64,000 nucleotides of DNA, from the NCBI GenBank assembly GCA_947630785.1, contig CANRIW010000002.1, positions 62,001 through 126,000 of the forward strand, written 5' to 3'. The first letter of the stretch is position 1. Each line of letters starts with the position of its first letter. The DNA comes from an uncultured Oscillospiraceae bacterium (GTDB lineage: Bacteria; Bacillota; Clostridia; Oscillospirales; Oscillospiraceae). The notes below the pieces were generated by a model. It worked only from the letters and a program-made list of their open reading frames with translations, searched no databases and was not told the origin of the DNA. Shown one piece after another: positions 1 to 10,400 of this stretch. The position numbers were made by a program, and so were the translations under genes.

Positions 1-176
1 TGTTCTTCCCCGGCAAGACCAACTGGCTGTTCGACCCCGGCACCGACCAGATCATCCTGATTTTGCCCGAGGTGTTCTTCCGCAACTGCGCCATTCTGAT
101 CCTGGCCATCCTGATCGCCGGGTGCGCCGCCTTTATTATATTCGATTTGACACGCAAAAAGCCGCCGGTCGGTTGA
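1..176 (+). CDS. C-terminal end of a membrane protein (partial)
   Basis: An open frame enters from the left edge (first full codon at 3) and stops with TGA at 174-176. The visible 57 residues contain a hydrophilic stretch with an aspartate-rich turn, then one hydrophobic segment of about 25 residues (roughly codons 28-49), and end in a short basic tail (TRKKPPVG). This is the shape of the last transmembrane helix of a polytopic inner membrane protein. I do not recognise the family from this fragment. The stop codon lies inside the stem of the terminator at 161-184, so the hairpin is shared by both flanking genes. Confidence 0.6.
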   Translation, partial: FFPGKTNWLFDPGTDQIILILPEVFFRNCAILILAILIAGCAAFIIFDLTRKKPPVG

Positions 177-184
177 CCGGCGGC
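156..184 (-). terminator. Intrinsic terminator of the coiled-coil gene
   Basis: A perfect 10-bp stem (161-170 with 175-184, loop GGTT) is followed on the minus strand by five T residues (complement of 160-156). The T-tract is only on the minus-strand side, so it terminates the gene at 192-659. Confidence 0.8.
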
Positions 185-191
185 GCCGCTG

Positions 192-659
192 TCATTGGGC
201 TTTTTTCAGCTGTTCGATGTCCCTGCTGTGGGAGGCCACCACGGTTTTGATCACCTGGAGCTGGTCCCGGACGTCCTGGACCTCCTCCTTGGTGGCCAGC
301 TGTTTGATCATCTGGTGGGTCATCTCCTGGCCCTCCACCAGGGCGTTGATGGCGGGGAGGACGATGTTCTCCTGGGTCAGGGCGGTGCGGGTGGCCAGCT
401 CAAGTGTGCTGGCCTGCTGCTTTTCCAAATTGTCCAGACGCGCTTCGATCCTGTCGAACCGCTTGTCCTGGGCGTCGAACCTGGCGTCGATCGCCGCGAA
501 TCTGGTGTCGATCGCCGCGAATCTGGTGTCGATCGCCGCAAATCTATCCTCGAACCGCTTGTCCTGGGCGTCGAACCTGGCGTCGATTTGCTGCGCGAAA
601 GACGCCAGTTTGACGTCCATCAGCTGCGAAATGGCCTGCAGATCTTCTTTGTCCAGCAT
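192..659 (-). CDS. Coiled-coil protein with RFxAID repeats, unknown function
   Basis: The 155-residue product has no membrane segment or signal peptide. Its centre (about residues 28-75) is a run of near-identical 7-residue units of the type RFAAIDT and RFDAQDK, continuing into a leucine heptad region (RIEARLDNLEKQQ) and a second helical half rich in Gln, Glu and Lys. This predicts a long parallel coiled coil. The start at 659 has a purine-rich AGGGGGG ribosome binding site just upstream. The gene stands alone between a terminator and hflX. Similar repeat proteins occur in many Firmicutes, often near phage genes, but I cannot assign a function. Confidence 0.7.
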   Translation of the reverse strand: MLDKEDLQAISQLMDVKLASFAQQIDARFDAQDKRFEDRFAAIDTRFAAIDTRFAAIDARFDAQDKRFDRIEARLDNLEKQQASTLELATRTALTQENIVLPAINALVEGQEMTHQMIKQLATKEEVQDVRDQLQVIKTVVASHSRDIEQLKKAQ

Positions 660-700
660 AGAGGTCCCCCCCTGTGTTCGATATGGCTGCGCCTATTCTA

Positions 701-1972
<1,272 letters not shown>

Positions 1973-1990
1973 AATTTCTCCTTTGTCAGG

Positions 1991-2047
1991 CTCCTTCTTT
2001 AGAAGGAGCTGGCAGCCCGAAGGGCTGACTGAGGATGTTTTTCTCTT
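1991..2047. repeat. Half copy (right arm) of the small interspersed repeat
   Basis: The segment has the order of the right arm of the full repeats elsewhere in the window: a CTCCTTCTTTAGAAGGAG hairpin, CTG-GCAGCCC-GAA-GGGCTG hairpin, then ACTGAGGATGTTTTTCTC. It sits directly upstream of the hflX ribosome binding site, so it is probably transcribed in the hflX leader. The left arm is absent. Confidence 0.7.
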
Positions 2048-2124
2048 AAACTTGTACCAAAACGGGCAAACAATTCCCCGGTTTCGCCGGGAAACAAAAC
2101 AGAAATGCGGGAGGTTTTTCAAAA

Positions 2125-2529
2125 TTGAATCCGGAACCCAGAGCACAATTCACCTTTTTCCGCTCCTATCACGAGGCCATCTCCACCCTGAAACCCAGGG
2201 CGCGGCTGGCCTGTTACGACGCCGTGGCCCGGTACGCCCTGGACGGCGTAACGCCCGAGCTGCAAGGGCCGGCGGCCACCGTCTTCATCCTGATGAAGCC
2301 CGTGCTGGACAAGGGCCGGGCGCGGGCGGAGGCCGGGGCGCTGGGCGGAAGCAGACCGAAAGCAAACGGCAGGCAAACCGCAAGCGATAAGGAAAAGGAA
2401 AGGGATATACACTCACACAAGGAGTGGAAAAAGGAGAGCGGCGCTTCCGGTACGGTCATCCCGTCCACGGAAGAGCTGATCCGGCAGAGGCGGGAGGAGT
2501 GGGCCCGGGTGCTGGACGGGCTGGGCTGA
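2125..2529 (+). CDS. DUF6291-like protein (orphan, replication-module type)
   Basis: The 134-residue protein begins with a conserved-looking block (FTFFRSYHEAI, then a YDAVARYALDG helix and a FILMKPVLDKG helix) that resembles the small DUF6291 proteins found in phage and conjugative-element replication modules, where it usually forms the N-terminal part. The second half is charged and low in complexity and ends in a helical tail (RQRREEWARVLDGLG). Start is TTG at 2125 with CGGGAGG about ten bases upstream. Base composition falls in the first half, unlike neighbours. No other phage gene is adjacent, so it is probably a stranded fragment of a mobile element. Family call rests on recall of the pattern. 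Confidence 0.55.
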   Translation: MNPEPRAQFTFFRSYHEAISTLKPRARLACYDAVARYALDGVTPELQGPAATVFILMKPVLDKGRARAEAGALGGSRPKANGRQTASDKEKERDIHSHKEWKKESGASGTVIPSTEELIRQRREEWARVLDGLG

Positions 2530-2544
2530 CCCCCCCTCCACGCA

Positions 2545-2575
2545 AAAAGCCCATGTCATAAAGACATGGGCTTTT
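2545..2575. terminator. Bidirectional intrinsic terminator
   Basis: A 13-bp perfect stem (2545-2557 with 2563-2575, loop ATAAA) starts with AAAA and ends with TTTT, so it can stop both the DUF6291-like gene on the plus strand and rpmE on the minus strand, which converge here. Confidence 0.9.
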
Positions 2576-2588
2576 GAAATGGCACAGC

Positions 2589-2789
2589 TTACGCCAGACC
2601 GTACTTCTTGTTGAAGCGGCTGACACGTCCGCCGGTGTCCACGACCTTCTGCCGGCCGGTGTAGAAGGGGTGACACTTGGAGCAGACTTCCACCTTGATG
2701 TCCTTTTTCGTCGAGCCGGTCTCGATGACGTTGCCGCAGGCGCAGGTGATGGTCGTGGCCTGGTACTTGGGATGGATGCCTTCCTTCAC
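2589..2789 (-). CDS. rpmE: 50S ribosomal protein L31 (zinc-binding form)
   Basis: The 66-residue product matches bL31 over its full length, starting [10 protein letters not shown] and ending in a basic RFNKKYG tail. Two cysteine pairs (CACG near residue 17 and CSKC near 37) show it is the zinc-containing C+ paralogue. The start has an AAAGAGGTG-type ribosome binding site. It is followed by the shared terminator at 2545-2575. Confidence 0.97.
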   Translation of the reverse strand: MKEGIHPKYQATTITCACGNVIETGSTKKDIKVEVCSKCHPFYTGRQKVVDTGGRVSRFNKKYGLA

Positions 2790-2929
2790 GGGGATTCACC
2801 TCTTTCTGACGGTTCTCAATGGCGAGGGGCGCAATGACCCCCTGTAAACGCAAAACGTATCTTACCACGGCCCGGAGCAAAATGCAAGGACTTTTTTTGG
2901 TTTTGCCGGGATTTTTTCGCGGACGGCCT

Positions 2930-5900
2930 CTAAACCTCCGCCTCCCGGCCCAGGGCGAAGAACCACAGATACCGGTGGGCCACGGTGACCCCCGCCGCCT
3001 CGGCCAGGGCGCGGCTGTACGCCTCCAGCTGGGGCCGGTACTCCTCCGCCCGGGCCCAGACGGTGTCCTCCGCCACCCGGTCGGTCTTGAAGTCCACCAC
3101 CGTGACGGAGCCGTCCGCCTCGGTGAACCAGCAGTCCACCACCCCCTGGAGGAGGACCTGTTCCCCCGCCTCGGCGTTGGGATAGTAGTCCACGGCCGGG
3201 GCCAGCAGGGAGAACTTGAACTCCCGCTCCACCCTTGGCGCGGCCTTCAGCCGTTTCCCCAGATCGGAGCGGAAAAAGACCAGGATGTCCTCCGGGTCCA
3301 CCGCCTCCCCCTGTTGGGGGGTGATGAACTGGCCGGACACCAGCCGGGCGATCTCGTCCCGCACCTGCTCCGCCGTGTCGGTTTTGCCGTAGTCCAGGTA
3401 CTGCATCACCATGTGGAGGGCGGTGCCCCGCTGGGCGGCAGTGAGGGGCCGCTGCCGCTCAAACACAGGCCGCCGCAGACTGACGGACCGGGGGGCGGGG
3501 CGGTACTCCACCCCCTCCTGGGCGGCCTCCCTGTCCTTCTCCCGGCCCTTCAGCTGGGTGGCGGTGAGCTTTGAGGGCATGTCCGCCGACACCCCGTGGG
3601 GATACTTCCACTGGAGAATGTCCGCCAGGTTTTCCGGCAGGCGGGAGGGGCCGCCCTCCTCCGCCTCCCCCGCCGGGGCGGCGGTCTGGGGCCTTTCGTA
3701 CTCCTGGCCGGACAGCAGCCGGATGTCCCAGGGCAGGCCCTGGTCCGCCGGGGGGAGGGGCCGGGGCGCGCCCAGGTCCCCCCACAGGGCTCCGCTGTCG
3801 GACCGGCACAGGGCCGGGGTCAGCACCCAGGCGGCCATGGAGTTCGCCTCCGCCATCCGCCGGGGGGAGGGGGGGCACTGGGCCTGGGCGGCCACAGACG
3901 CCAGGGAGCCCGTCCGCCCGTTGACGGCGGCGAACAGGACCAGCTTGTGCTCCGCCCTGGTCATGGCCACATAGAGCAGGCGCATCTCCTCCGCCCGGAG
4001 CTGCTGCCGGAGTCGCAGGGCCACCGCGTCTCTCGCGATGGTGGTGTACCGGAGCATCCGGGCCTGGTCGGTGCGCTTGGGGCCCAGCCCCAGTTCCGGG
4101 TGGAACAGGATGGTCTCGTGGGAGTCCCCCTCGTTGAAGCGGCGCTCCAGCCCGCAGAGGAACACCACCGGGAACTCCAGCCCCTTGGACTTGTGGATGG
4201 ACAGGATGCGCACCCCGCCCCCCTCACCGGAGGGTACGGGGACAGGCACGCCGTTCTCCGCCATCCGGGACAGGTGGAGCAGGAAGGCCATGAGCCCCCG
4301 GTGGCCGGCGCTCTCGAACCGGGCGGCCTCGTCGTACAGGGCCATCAGATTGGCCCGGCGCTGAGGGCCCTCGGGCATGGCGGCGAACACCGCCGGCACG
4401 TCCAGCCGGCCGTAGATCTCCCAGATCAGCCGGTGGCTGCTCTCCTCAGCGGCCAGCTCCCGCAACTCGCCCAGCAGGGACAGGAAGGAGGCGCAGTCCG
4501 CCTCTCCACGCTGTGCCCCGGCGGAGAGGCAGTCGTAGACGGCGCCCTGGCCCCCGGCCCGGAGGTAGGCCAGCCGGTCCGGGGTGAAGTGGAACAGGGG
4601 GGAGCGGAGCACCGCCAGCAGGGGCACGTCCTGCCGGGGGTTGTCCAGCACCTGCAGCAGGGCGATGGCCACCGAAATTTCGGTGGAGCCGAAGAAGTCC
4701 CTTCCCCCCTCGGCGGTCCAGGGGATGGAAAGCTCGTCCAGGGCGGCGGCGTAGTGCCGCAGCACCGGCCCCGGCGACCGGAGCAGGATCACGATATCCT
4801 CGGGCCGGACGGGCCGGTCCCCCACGGGCAGGCCGCTTTGCAGCAGCTCCCTGATCCGGCGGGCGGCGGCCCGGGCCTCCACCAGGTCCTTGTCCTCTTT
4901 GCCCCGGTCCGGGTCGTCGGACAGGTCGGACAGGTCCACGCAGTTGAGCTCCACCGAATACCGGGGGTCGGGAGTGAGGTCGGCCCGGCCCGGTCTCAGC
5001 TCCTCGGCGGCGGTGTAGTCCAGCTCGCCGCTCTCCCGGCTCATCACGTTCCGGAAGATGAAGTTGACCCCGTCCAGCACCTCCGGCCTGGAGCGGAAGT
5101 TGGCGGACAGCAGCAGCTTGCGGCCCTCCCCGTCCTTCGCGTCCTCCGCCAGGGGGTACCGGTCGTACTTGTCCAGGAAGATGGCGGGGTCGGCCAGCCG
5201 GAACCGGTAGATGGACTGCTTCACGTCCCCCACCATGAACAGATTGTGCTGGCCCGCCAGCGCCCCGAAGATGGCGTTCTGCACCCCATTGGTGTCCTGG
5301 TACTCGTCCACCATGATCTCCCGGTATTGGGCCCCCGCGTCCAGGGCCAGCTCCGAGGGGGAGCCGTCCGCCTCCGTCAGCAGCTTCGCGGTGAGGTGTT
5401 CCCCGTCGTTGAAGTCGATCAGATGCCGTTTGGCCTTGGCGGCGGCGAAGGCGTCGCCGAACTGCGCCGTCACCTCCAGCAGCGCCGTCATGGCGGGGGA
5501 GACCGCCCGCAGGTCGTCCATCACCTGGTCCCCGGCCACCTCGAACCGGGCGGCCAGCTTTTTCATCTGATCTTTGCACAGGTCCCGCTGGGCCTTGAGG
5601 CGGGCCTTCAGGCCCTCATCGCAGTCCCCCTTCTTCGTCCCGATCCGGGGGAAGGGGACGGGGAAGCGGGCGGCGGCCCCGTCCCAGCCCTGGGCCAGCG
5701 CGGCGGAGAGGGCCTCCAGGCCGGCCAGGGTGCCGTCCAGGGAGTCCCCCCAGTTTTTCTCCAACGTCTCGTCGAAGCTGACCTCGTACCGAAGGGCGTC
5801 CAGGGTCTCCCGCCAGGAGTCGGTGAGCGAGCGGGCGTCGGCCAGCAGCAGCCGGCCCCAGGGGGTGTCCTCCGGCATGGCGCCGGCGGGGAGGGCGAAG

Positions 5901-6484
5901 TCCTTTCGCCGGTCCAGCAGCCAGCCCCTGGGGTCGGTCTGGGCCTGGACCCGCCGGTGGACGTCCAGGATGACCTCCTCCAACGTCTGGTCGTCCCGCT
6001 CGCCGGCCAGCTCGTCCGCCAGGGCGGCGAAGGCGGGGTCGTTCTGGATGTTGGCGTACCGCCCCTCCAGCACCTCCTCCAGGGCGCGGGCGCGGAGCTC
6101 GTCGGCCTCGGCCTCATCGCAGAGGCGGAAGTCCGGGTCCAGGTCGATGAGGTGGCCCCACTGCCGCAGGAAGTCCAGGCAGAAGGCGTCGATGGTGCAG
6201 ATGGGGGCCTTGTAGACCAGAGTGGCGTTGCGCCGCAGATGGGCGTCTCCGGGCCTCTTTGCCAGCAGGGCGTGGATGGCGGCGGCGATGCGGCCCCGCA
6301 GCTCGGCGGCGGCGGCGTTGGTGAAGGTGATCACCAGGAACCGGTCGATGTCCTCGCCGGTCTCCACCCAGTTCATCAGCCGCTCCACCAGCACCCTTGT
6401 CTTGCCGGAGCCGGCGGCGGCGGCCACCAGCAGGTCGCCGCCCCGGTTCTCCACGGCGGCGCGCTGTTCTCTTGTCAGGTCCAT
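2930..6484 (-). CDS. addA: ATP-dependent helicase/nuclease subunit A (AddA)
   Basis: The 1184-residue protein is the motor and nuclease subunit of AddAB, which processes double-strand breaks for RecA loading. UvrD-like helicase motifs are in order: Q motif LTREQ, Walker A AAGSGKT at 23-29, motif II in the DEYQDTNG block, GDVKQSIYRFR, and motif V/VI region SIHKSKGLEFPVVF and YVAMTRAEHKL. The C-terminal RecB-type nuclease has the GVVDCWF and VVDFKTD residues. The start at 6484 follows GGAAGGAGG; a longer frame upstream is repeat sequence. addB lies upstream on the same strand, but 987 bases of repeat DNA separate them, unlike the usual tight addB-addA operon. Confidence 0.96.
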   Translation of the reverse strand: MDLTREQRAAVENRGGDLLVAAAAGSGKTRVLVERLMNWVETGEDIDRFLVITFTNAAAAELRGRIAAAIHALLAKRPGDAHLRRNATLVYKAPICTIDAFCLDFLRQWGHLIDLDPDFRLCDEAEADELRARALEEVLEGRYANIQNDPAFAALADELAGERDDQTLEEVILDVHRRVQAQTDPRGWLLDRRKDFALPAGAMPEDTPWGRLLLADARSLTDSWRETLDALRYEVSFDETLEKNWGDSLDGTLAGLEALSAALAQGWDGAAARFPVPFPRIGTKKGDCDEGLKARLKAQRDLCKDQMKKLAARFEVAGDQVMDDLRAVSPAMTALLEVTAQFGDAFAAAKAKRHLIDFNDGEHLTAKLLTEADGSPSELALDAGAQYREIMVDEYQDTNGVQNAIFGALAGQHNLFMVGDVKQSIYRFRLADPAIFLDKYDRYPLAEDAKDGEGRKLLLSANFRSRPEVLDGVNFIFRNVMSRESGELDYTAAEELRPGRADLTPDPRYSVELNCVDLSDLSDDPDRGKEDKDLVEARAAARRIRELLQSGLPVGDRPVRPEDIVILLRSPGPVLRHYAAALDELSIPWTAEGGRDFFGSTEISVAIALLQVLDNPRQDVPLLAVLRSPLFHFTPDRLAYLRAGGQGAVYDCLSAGAQRGEADCASFLSLLGELRELAAEESSHRLIWEIYGRLDVPAVFAAMPEGPQRRANLMALYDEAARFESAGHRGLMAFLLHLSRMAENGVPVPVPSGEGGGVRILSIHKSKGLEFPVVFLCGLERRFNEGDSHETILFHPELGLGPKRTDQARMLRYTTIARDAVALRLRQQLRAEEMRLLYVAMTRAEHKLVLFAAVNGRTGSLASVAAQAQCPPSPRRMAEANSMAAWVLTPALCRSDSGALWGDLGAPRPLPPADQGLPWDIRLLSGQEYERPQTAAPAGEAEEGGPSRLPENLADILQWKYPHGVSADMPSKLTATQLKGREKDREAAQEGVEYRPAPRSVSLRRPVFERQRPLTAAQRGTALHMVMQYLDYGKTDTAEQVRDEIARLVSGQFITPQQGEAVDPEDILVFFRSDLGKRLKAAPRVEREFKFSLLAPAVDYYPNAEAGEQVLLQGVVDCWFTEADGSVTVVDFKTDRVAEDTVWARAEEYRPQLEAYSRALAEAAGVTVAHRYLWFFALGREAEV

Positions 6485-6529
6485 GAGGCGTGGCCTCCTT
6501 CCTGTTGTATGTGCAGGGGTACCGAAAAC

Positions 6530-7440
6530 GGCGCGGCTTTGGAGGGCGTGAGCCCTCCGGCGGCGGGCGGTCTTTCCCGCCGGCAGCCTGCTGAAAGCAG
6601 ACAAAGACGCGCTTAGGGCAGGAGGTTCCGCCTCCGGGCGGGTCACTTTTCCCACGGGGGAAAAGTGACCAAAAGGCCGCTCAAGGGGCCGGCGGCCGGG
6701 TTGGAGCGTACCGCTCCACAGGCCGCCTTGCCCCCTGAGGACCCCCGTTTACGGGGGCGCCCGATTCGGCAGCCTGGCAATCGCGGCCGGCACGAGGTCA
6801 TCGTCCCATTCCCGCTGGATTTCGCGCTATGCGCTCCATGTCAATGCACTGACACACTCTGCGTCTGCCCACCCGTGCCTGGGTGGGCACTCACGCACCG
6901 CCAGCGGCGGTGGAAGACAGGGAAAATCCTCCGTCAGCCGCTGCGCGGCTGCCACCTCCTTTTGCGAAAGGAGGTTGGTGCGTGATACGCACTGCGGTGC
7001 AGGGTTCGTACCAAGCTCCCTTCGCGAAGGGAGCTGTCGCCGCCGCAGGCGGTGACTGAAGGTTTACCCCTCGAACAAAGCGCCGCACCACCGAAAGGCG
7101 GGCCGGGCCCGCCGGGCCACCCATCCAGGCGCCCGAAGGAGACGCTTCGCAAAACGGGTCTCCCGCGCGCCAGCGGCAGCGGAAGGAGCCGCTGATCAAA
7201 TTCGACGCACGCGCGCCGGAAAGAGAAGTTGGCAGACTGACAGCGGCCCCCGTAAAAAACGGGGGTCCTTAGGGGACGGAGACGCTGAGAGCGTTGGACG
7301 CCCTCTCAGTCCAACGCGAACCGCGGCTCTGCCCCCTGAGCGCGCTCTTTGGGTACTTTCTCTCGCGTGAGAGAAAGTACCCCGCCGGAGGCGGCCTCCC
7401 CGCCCGGGGGCGGAACCTCCCCGCCGGAGGCGGAACCTCC
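6530..7440. repeat. Copy 1 of a ~840-bp inverted-repeat element, interrupted
   Basis: This fills the addB-addA gap. Read on the plus strand it is homologous to the reverse complement of 10813-11649 in colinear blocks: the left arm (6530-6611, GCGCGGCTTTGGAGGGCG onward), palindrome GTCACTTTTCCCACGG..GTGAC at 6641-6671, the block CGATTCGGCAGCCTGGCAAT near 6760, the block GAAAGGCGGGCC near 7093, GCGCCGGAAAGAGAAG near 7210, and palindrome GTACTTTCTCTCGCGTGAGA at 7353-7380. The right arm is lost and replaced by short GC-rich repeats of CCGGAGGCGGAACCTCC type. A 146-bp small repeat is nested inside. No coding sequence is convincing. Confidence 0.85.
6921..7066. repeat. Small interspersed repeat, nested inside copy 1
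   Basis: It starts GGAAAATCCTCCGTCAG and ends GTGACTGAAGGTTT, with internal hairpins CCTCCTTTTGCGAAAGGAGG and CTCCCTTCGCGAAGGGAG and a middle spacer containing CGCACTGCGGTGCAGG. The larger element's copy 2 lacks this insertion at the corresponding site, which shows that the small repeat is a separate, mobile unit. No clear target duplication is visible because flanks have diverged. Confidence 0.85.
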
Positions 7441-7471
7441 CTTACAGGGCGCGGGCGCACACCGTGCGTCC

Positions 7472-10400
7472 CTACGGATCGTCCTTCTTCGCCAGCCAGC
7501 TCCAGAACTCCGCCGCGCCGATCCCCCGGCAGTAGCGGGCCCGGTCGCCGCAGCCCTCCTCGAAGTGGCAGGCGGCCTGATAGTCGCACCAGCGGCAGGC
7601 GTTGTGGGTGCCGTCCCGCCAGTAGGGGTCGGCGTCGATGTCCCCGGCGGCCAGCTCCCCGGCGGCCTTGTTCAGCGCCTGGACGACGTACTCGTCCAGC
7701 AGCTCCATCCGCTCGGCGGTGACAAGGGATTCTCCTTTCTTGTCCACGGGCAGGAAGCGATAGCCCTCCTCCCCGGCCCGCTCCATGGCGGCGATCACGT
7801 CCGGGTCGTCCAGCACCAGGCCCTGCCGCCGGAGCTGACGGCTCTGGGCCTTCTGCACGTCGGCGCCGGTCATGGAGCGCTCGCCGTCCACCACCGGGTT
7901 CCGGGCGGGGACGTACAGCACCCCGGCGGGGACGATCTCCTCCGGGCCGAACAGGCCGTCCCCCTCCTTTGCCAGAGTGAACAGGTACAGCAACATCTGG
8001 AGCCCCCGGCCGTCCTCCACGTCGGCGAAGTCAAAGGCCTTTTTACCGGTCTTGTAGTCCACCACCCGCAGGTAGCGCTTCCCGTCCTTTACCCAGGTGT
8101 CCACCCGATCCACCGCGCCGGACAGCCGCAGGGTGACGCCGTTGCGCACCTCCACCGGAGGCAGGGTCTTGTTCCGCCCAAAGCCCAGCTCGAAGGCCGA
8201 GGGCCTGAAGTCGGACACGGCCAGCTCGGCGCACACGCTGTCCGTCACCGCCAGGGCGGACTCCTTCATCCGGTGGAACAGCCAGCGGAACCGGGCGGTC
8301 TCGCCCTCCAGGCCCGCCAGCGTCTCCGCCTCATAGCGGTCGGCGGCCTCTTTCGCCAGTCTGCCGATGGCCGCCCCGTCGTCCAGGGGGATGTTTTGCT
8401 CCCCGGCGGAGCGGAGGGTGTCCTCCAGCACCGCATGGACGAAGGTGCCGTAGTCAGTGGGGCGGAATTTCGCCTGCTGTCGGGGTTTGGCGTCCAGGCC
8501 GAACCGCATGAAGTGGCCGAAGTGGCAGGAATTGTAGAGGTCCAGCCGGGTGGCCGACATGGGCACCGCGGGGCCGAACAGGGCGGTCACCGCCTCTGGG
8601 GACAGGGCCCCCCGCTTCCAGGCGGCGGCCCGGTCCAGCCGGTCCACCCGCTCCCCCAGGCCGGGGATCTGCCGCAGAGCCGCGGCCAGGGCCCTGTCCT
8701 GCCCCGCCAGCTCCAGGGCCGCGGCGGGGGCGGCCAGACGGGCGGCGCTGCCGGCGGCGTCGATCAGTTTCTCACCCGGGAACAGGGAGGCCAGCCGCTC
8801 CATCAGGAAGGAGGGGGCCTTCTCGTTGTCCCCGGACCCGGCGGCATAGCTGACGTACAGCCGGTCGGTGGGCCGCACACACGTCTCATAGGCGATGGTC
8901 ATCTCCCGGCGGAGCTTGTCCTCCTGCCGGGGGGCCAGTTCGATGTCGTGGAGGGCCAGGCCGTCCCGGTCCCGGTCGGTAAACAGGCCGGGGGAGGGGG
9001 CGCAGTCGGGGATGGCGCCGCTGTCCGCCCCCAGCAGGAACAATACTTTCACATCCCGCTGGGCCATGCGGGGGGCGTCCCCCACGGCCACCCGGTCCAG
9101 GGACACGGGGATGGCCCCCACGTCGTACTGGGACAGCACCAGGGAGAACAGCCGGGAGAACTCGTCCAGCTCCAGCTCGGTGTCCTCCAGCAGCAGGGCG
9201 CACTGCTCCAGCCCGCCCGTGAGGATGTCCCACAACTGACGGTACCGGGCGGCGGCGTTCAGGTCCCCCCGCTTTTCCAGGGCGTCGGCCCGCTGTCCCA
9301 GCCGCTCTGGCAGGCCGATGTCCTCCAGCAGCCGCCACAGGGCCAGGGCCCGGCCCCTGCCCGTCCTGTCCGAGTCTTTGCGGAGCTTTTCCAGCGGCGC
9401 GATGACCTTCCGGCGAAGGCCGTCCAGCCGCTCCACCAGGGCGGTCTGCTCCTGGGAGAAGGGCAGGCCGTAGCCCTCCGGGTGCATGTCCCAGGGCTTC
9501 TCCCTGGTCCACGTCCCGCCCCGGATGTCCCAGGTGAGCACGTAGTTCTCCAGCAGGTCCCGCTCCTCGTCGGTGAGATCGGTGAGGCCGGTCTTCATGT
9601 AGCGGAACAGTTCCTCATACGGGTAGTCCTCCGCCGCGGCGGCCAGGGCGGAGGTGACAAGCGCCAGGGGCGGCGTCCGCAGCACGTCCTCCATGGCGCT
9701 CAGGAACACGGGGACGCCGTACCGGGCGAAGACGCTCTCGACGAGCTCCCCGTACCCGTCCAGCCGGCGGGCGCACACGGCGATGTCCCGGCAGCGATAG
9801 CCCTCCTCCCGCAGCAGCCGGAGGATCTCGGCGGCGCACCACTCCGCCTCCTGCCGGGAATCGGCGGACCTGATCCGTGTGACGGAGCACTCCCCCTGCC
9901 AGGGGGAAACACCCTCCCCGCCGAACAGGTTCTGCTCCAGAAATGCCAGGGAGGGGTGCCGGGGCAGGGGCCGGGAGAGCTGTTCCTCCTTAACGGGTAA
10001 AGCGGTTTCCCTTGCCAGACGTTTCAGCCGTCCGGCGCACCGCAGGGCGGGGCGGAAGATGTCTGAGTTGTCTTTTGGGTCGCACAGCAGGGAGACGGTG
10101 ACCTCCCCCTGGGCCATGAGCCGGGCCAGCACCGCCTCCTCCTGAGGGGTGAAGTCGGTGAAACCGTGGACGAACACCGCCACGCCGTCCGCCCAGCGGG
10201 AGGCTTTCAGCTGCTCCGCCAGCCGGTCCAGGCGGCTCCGGGGGTCGGCGGCGGACTGGCTCTCCAAACTCTGATAGGCGGCACAGATGAGCCCCAGGTC
10301 CCGCCACTTGTCTCCCTGCCGGCCCCCCAGTTCCTCCCCGGCGGCGATGAGCTCGTCCGGGGAGACCCGGTAGCTGCGGCACTCGTCCACCGTGGCCAGC

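Noticed and set aside
3571..6616. Long open frames opposite addA (for example ~1000 codons on the plus strand)
   Set aside because: GC-rich codon use leaves antisense frames open; translations are compositionally biased (Gly, Pro, Arg, His) without domains, and addA explains the region fully.
7269..7722. Several 60-140 codon frames inside the large repeat elements
   Set aside because: They differ between the two copies, lack ribosome binding sites and consist of hairpin-derived low-complexity peptide.
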